Shown here piece after piece: positions 5,309 to 5,644 of a stretch of 5,644 bases of DNA. The translations under genes were made by a program, and so were the position numbers. Within the stretch, counting starts at the first letter, position 1. Every line of letters starts with the position of its first letter. Under the pieces are notes generated by a model, which saw only the letters and a list, made by a program, of their open reading frames with translations, did not search any database and was not told the DNA's origin. This stretch comes from Methylococcaceae bacterium NSP1-2 (lineage in GTDB: Bacteria; Pseudomonadota; Gammaproteobacteria; Methylococcales; Methylomonadaceae): contig NQJH01000127.1 of NCBI GenBank assembly GCA_002256685.1, forward strand, positions 1 to 5,644, in the 5' to 3' direction.

Positions 5309-5608
5309 TTATTGTTCAGGCAGTTGTAAATCTGCTGTTAAATTCCAAGCAGTGAACGGAAAAGGCAATGTTTCCGTGCAGAATGTTAAGTACAGCATAA
5401 TATGATAAGTGTAGACAGAAAGGCTACGTCCAAAGCTGAGTATGTGTTGATTGGCTCTGCCCGTTAGCAGTGCAAACACGACTTGAAAAGCAGTCACTGC
5501 CCAAATCAATAATCTGACTAAACTGGCAATTGCTGCAAATACCAGCATAAAGAAAAATCGTTTCCAAATATCAAATTCGGCTAAATTGTAAGAAACTTGT
5601 TCGTCCAT
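5309..5608 (-). CDS. DUF4389 domain membrane protein
   Basis: A 99-residue small inner-membrane protein of the DUF4389 family, function unknown. It begins with a short polar segment, then a long hydrophobic stretch (about residues 17-48, one long or two short helices), FQVVFALLTGRAN (41-53), and the characteristic LSFGRSLSVYTYHI (57-70) plus a second hydrophobic segment ending CTETLPFPFTAW (77-88). The PFPF.W ending is the family signature. The length is near normal for the family. A GAGG ribosome site lies ten bases before the ATG (plus-strand 5619-5622) and appears to be inside the end of a preceding minus-strand gene. It converges on darP; the linkage of these two is probably simple housekeeping neighbourhood and unrelated to the copper/thiol operon. 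Confidence 0.88.
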   Translation of the reverse strand: MDEQVSYNLAEFDIWKRFFFMLVFAAIASLVRLLIWAVTAFQVVFALLTGRANQHILSFGRSLSVYTYHIMLYLTFCTETLPFPFTAWNLTADLQLPEQ

Positions 5609-5614
5609 TGTGTA

Positions 5615-5644
5615 TTAACCTCGGTTCATAATGTCGCGCAAATC
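5615..5644 (-). CDS. Possible C-terminal end of an upstream minus-strand gene
   Basis: On the minus strand, from the right edge, an open frame reads DLRDIMNRG and ends in TAA at 5615-5617, six bases before the DUF4389 start. The spacing, and a Shine-Dalgarno embedded in the last codons, are what a co-transcribed upstream gene would look like. Nine residues are too few to name a product or to exclude chance. Confidence 0.35.
   Translation of the reverse strand, partial: DLRDIMNRG

Overview
The window looks like a piece of a Gram-negative, gammaproteobacterial chromosome of moderate to low GC. The evidence is a recognisable DarP/YjgA ribosome-assembly protein, a DUF4389 membrane protein, a Sec-exported lipoprotein and an outer-membrane beta-barrel. 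A methanotroph-type (Methylococcales) host fits the copper-flavoured gene content, but that is inference only.

Left part (1-3879): five same-strand genes packed as one operon, with three 4-base ATGA overlaps and one 7-base gap. In order they are: the 3' part of a MacB/LolD-type ABC ATPase that runs off the left edge; an unfamiliar polytopic membrane protein with a CC pair and a HHCPFC motif; a secreted NosL-type copper-binding protein; a TlpA-like thioredoxin lipoprotein with a CHFC active site; and a 473-residue protein in which a second, divergent NosL domain is fused to an outer-membrane beta-barrel of the 'MetA-pathway/transporter' type. A hairpin follows the last gene.

Middle (3965-4435): a free-standing DsbD alpha-type periplasmic domain with its redox cysteine pair but without the membrane and thioredoxin domains of full DsbD. 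It has its own candidate promoter.

Right part (4436-5644): a terminator-like hairpin, then darP with an unusual C-terminal tail made almost only of Asp and Glu. Next come a 29-base near-perfect palindrome in the convergent gap, a small DUF4389 membrane protein on the minus strand, and possibly the last nine codons of another minus-strand gene at the right edge.

Working model (inference): the operon plus the DsbD-alpha gene form an envelope copper-handling and thiol-redox system. The ABC ATPase, with an unseen permease, would provide energy. The NosL proteins would hold Cu(I). The TlpA and DsbD-alpha proteins would keep the CxxC sites reduced. The NosL-barrel fusion would link periplasmic copper binding to the outer membrane. 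No nosZ or other copper enzyme is visible, so the client is unknown. The NosL-barrel fusion is the most unusual object in the window.
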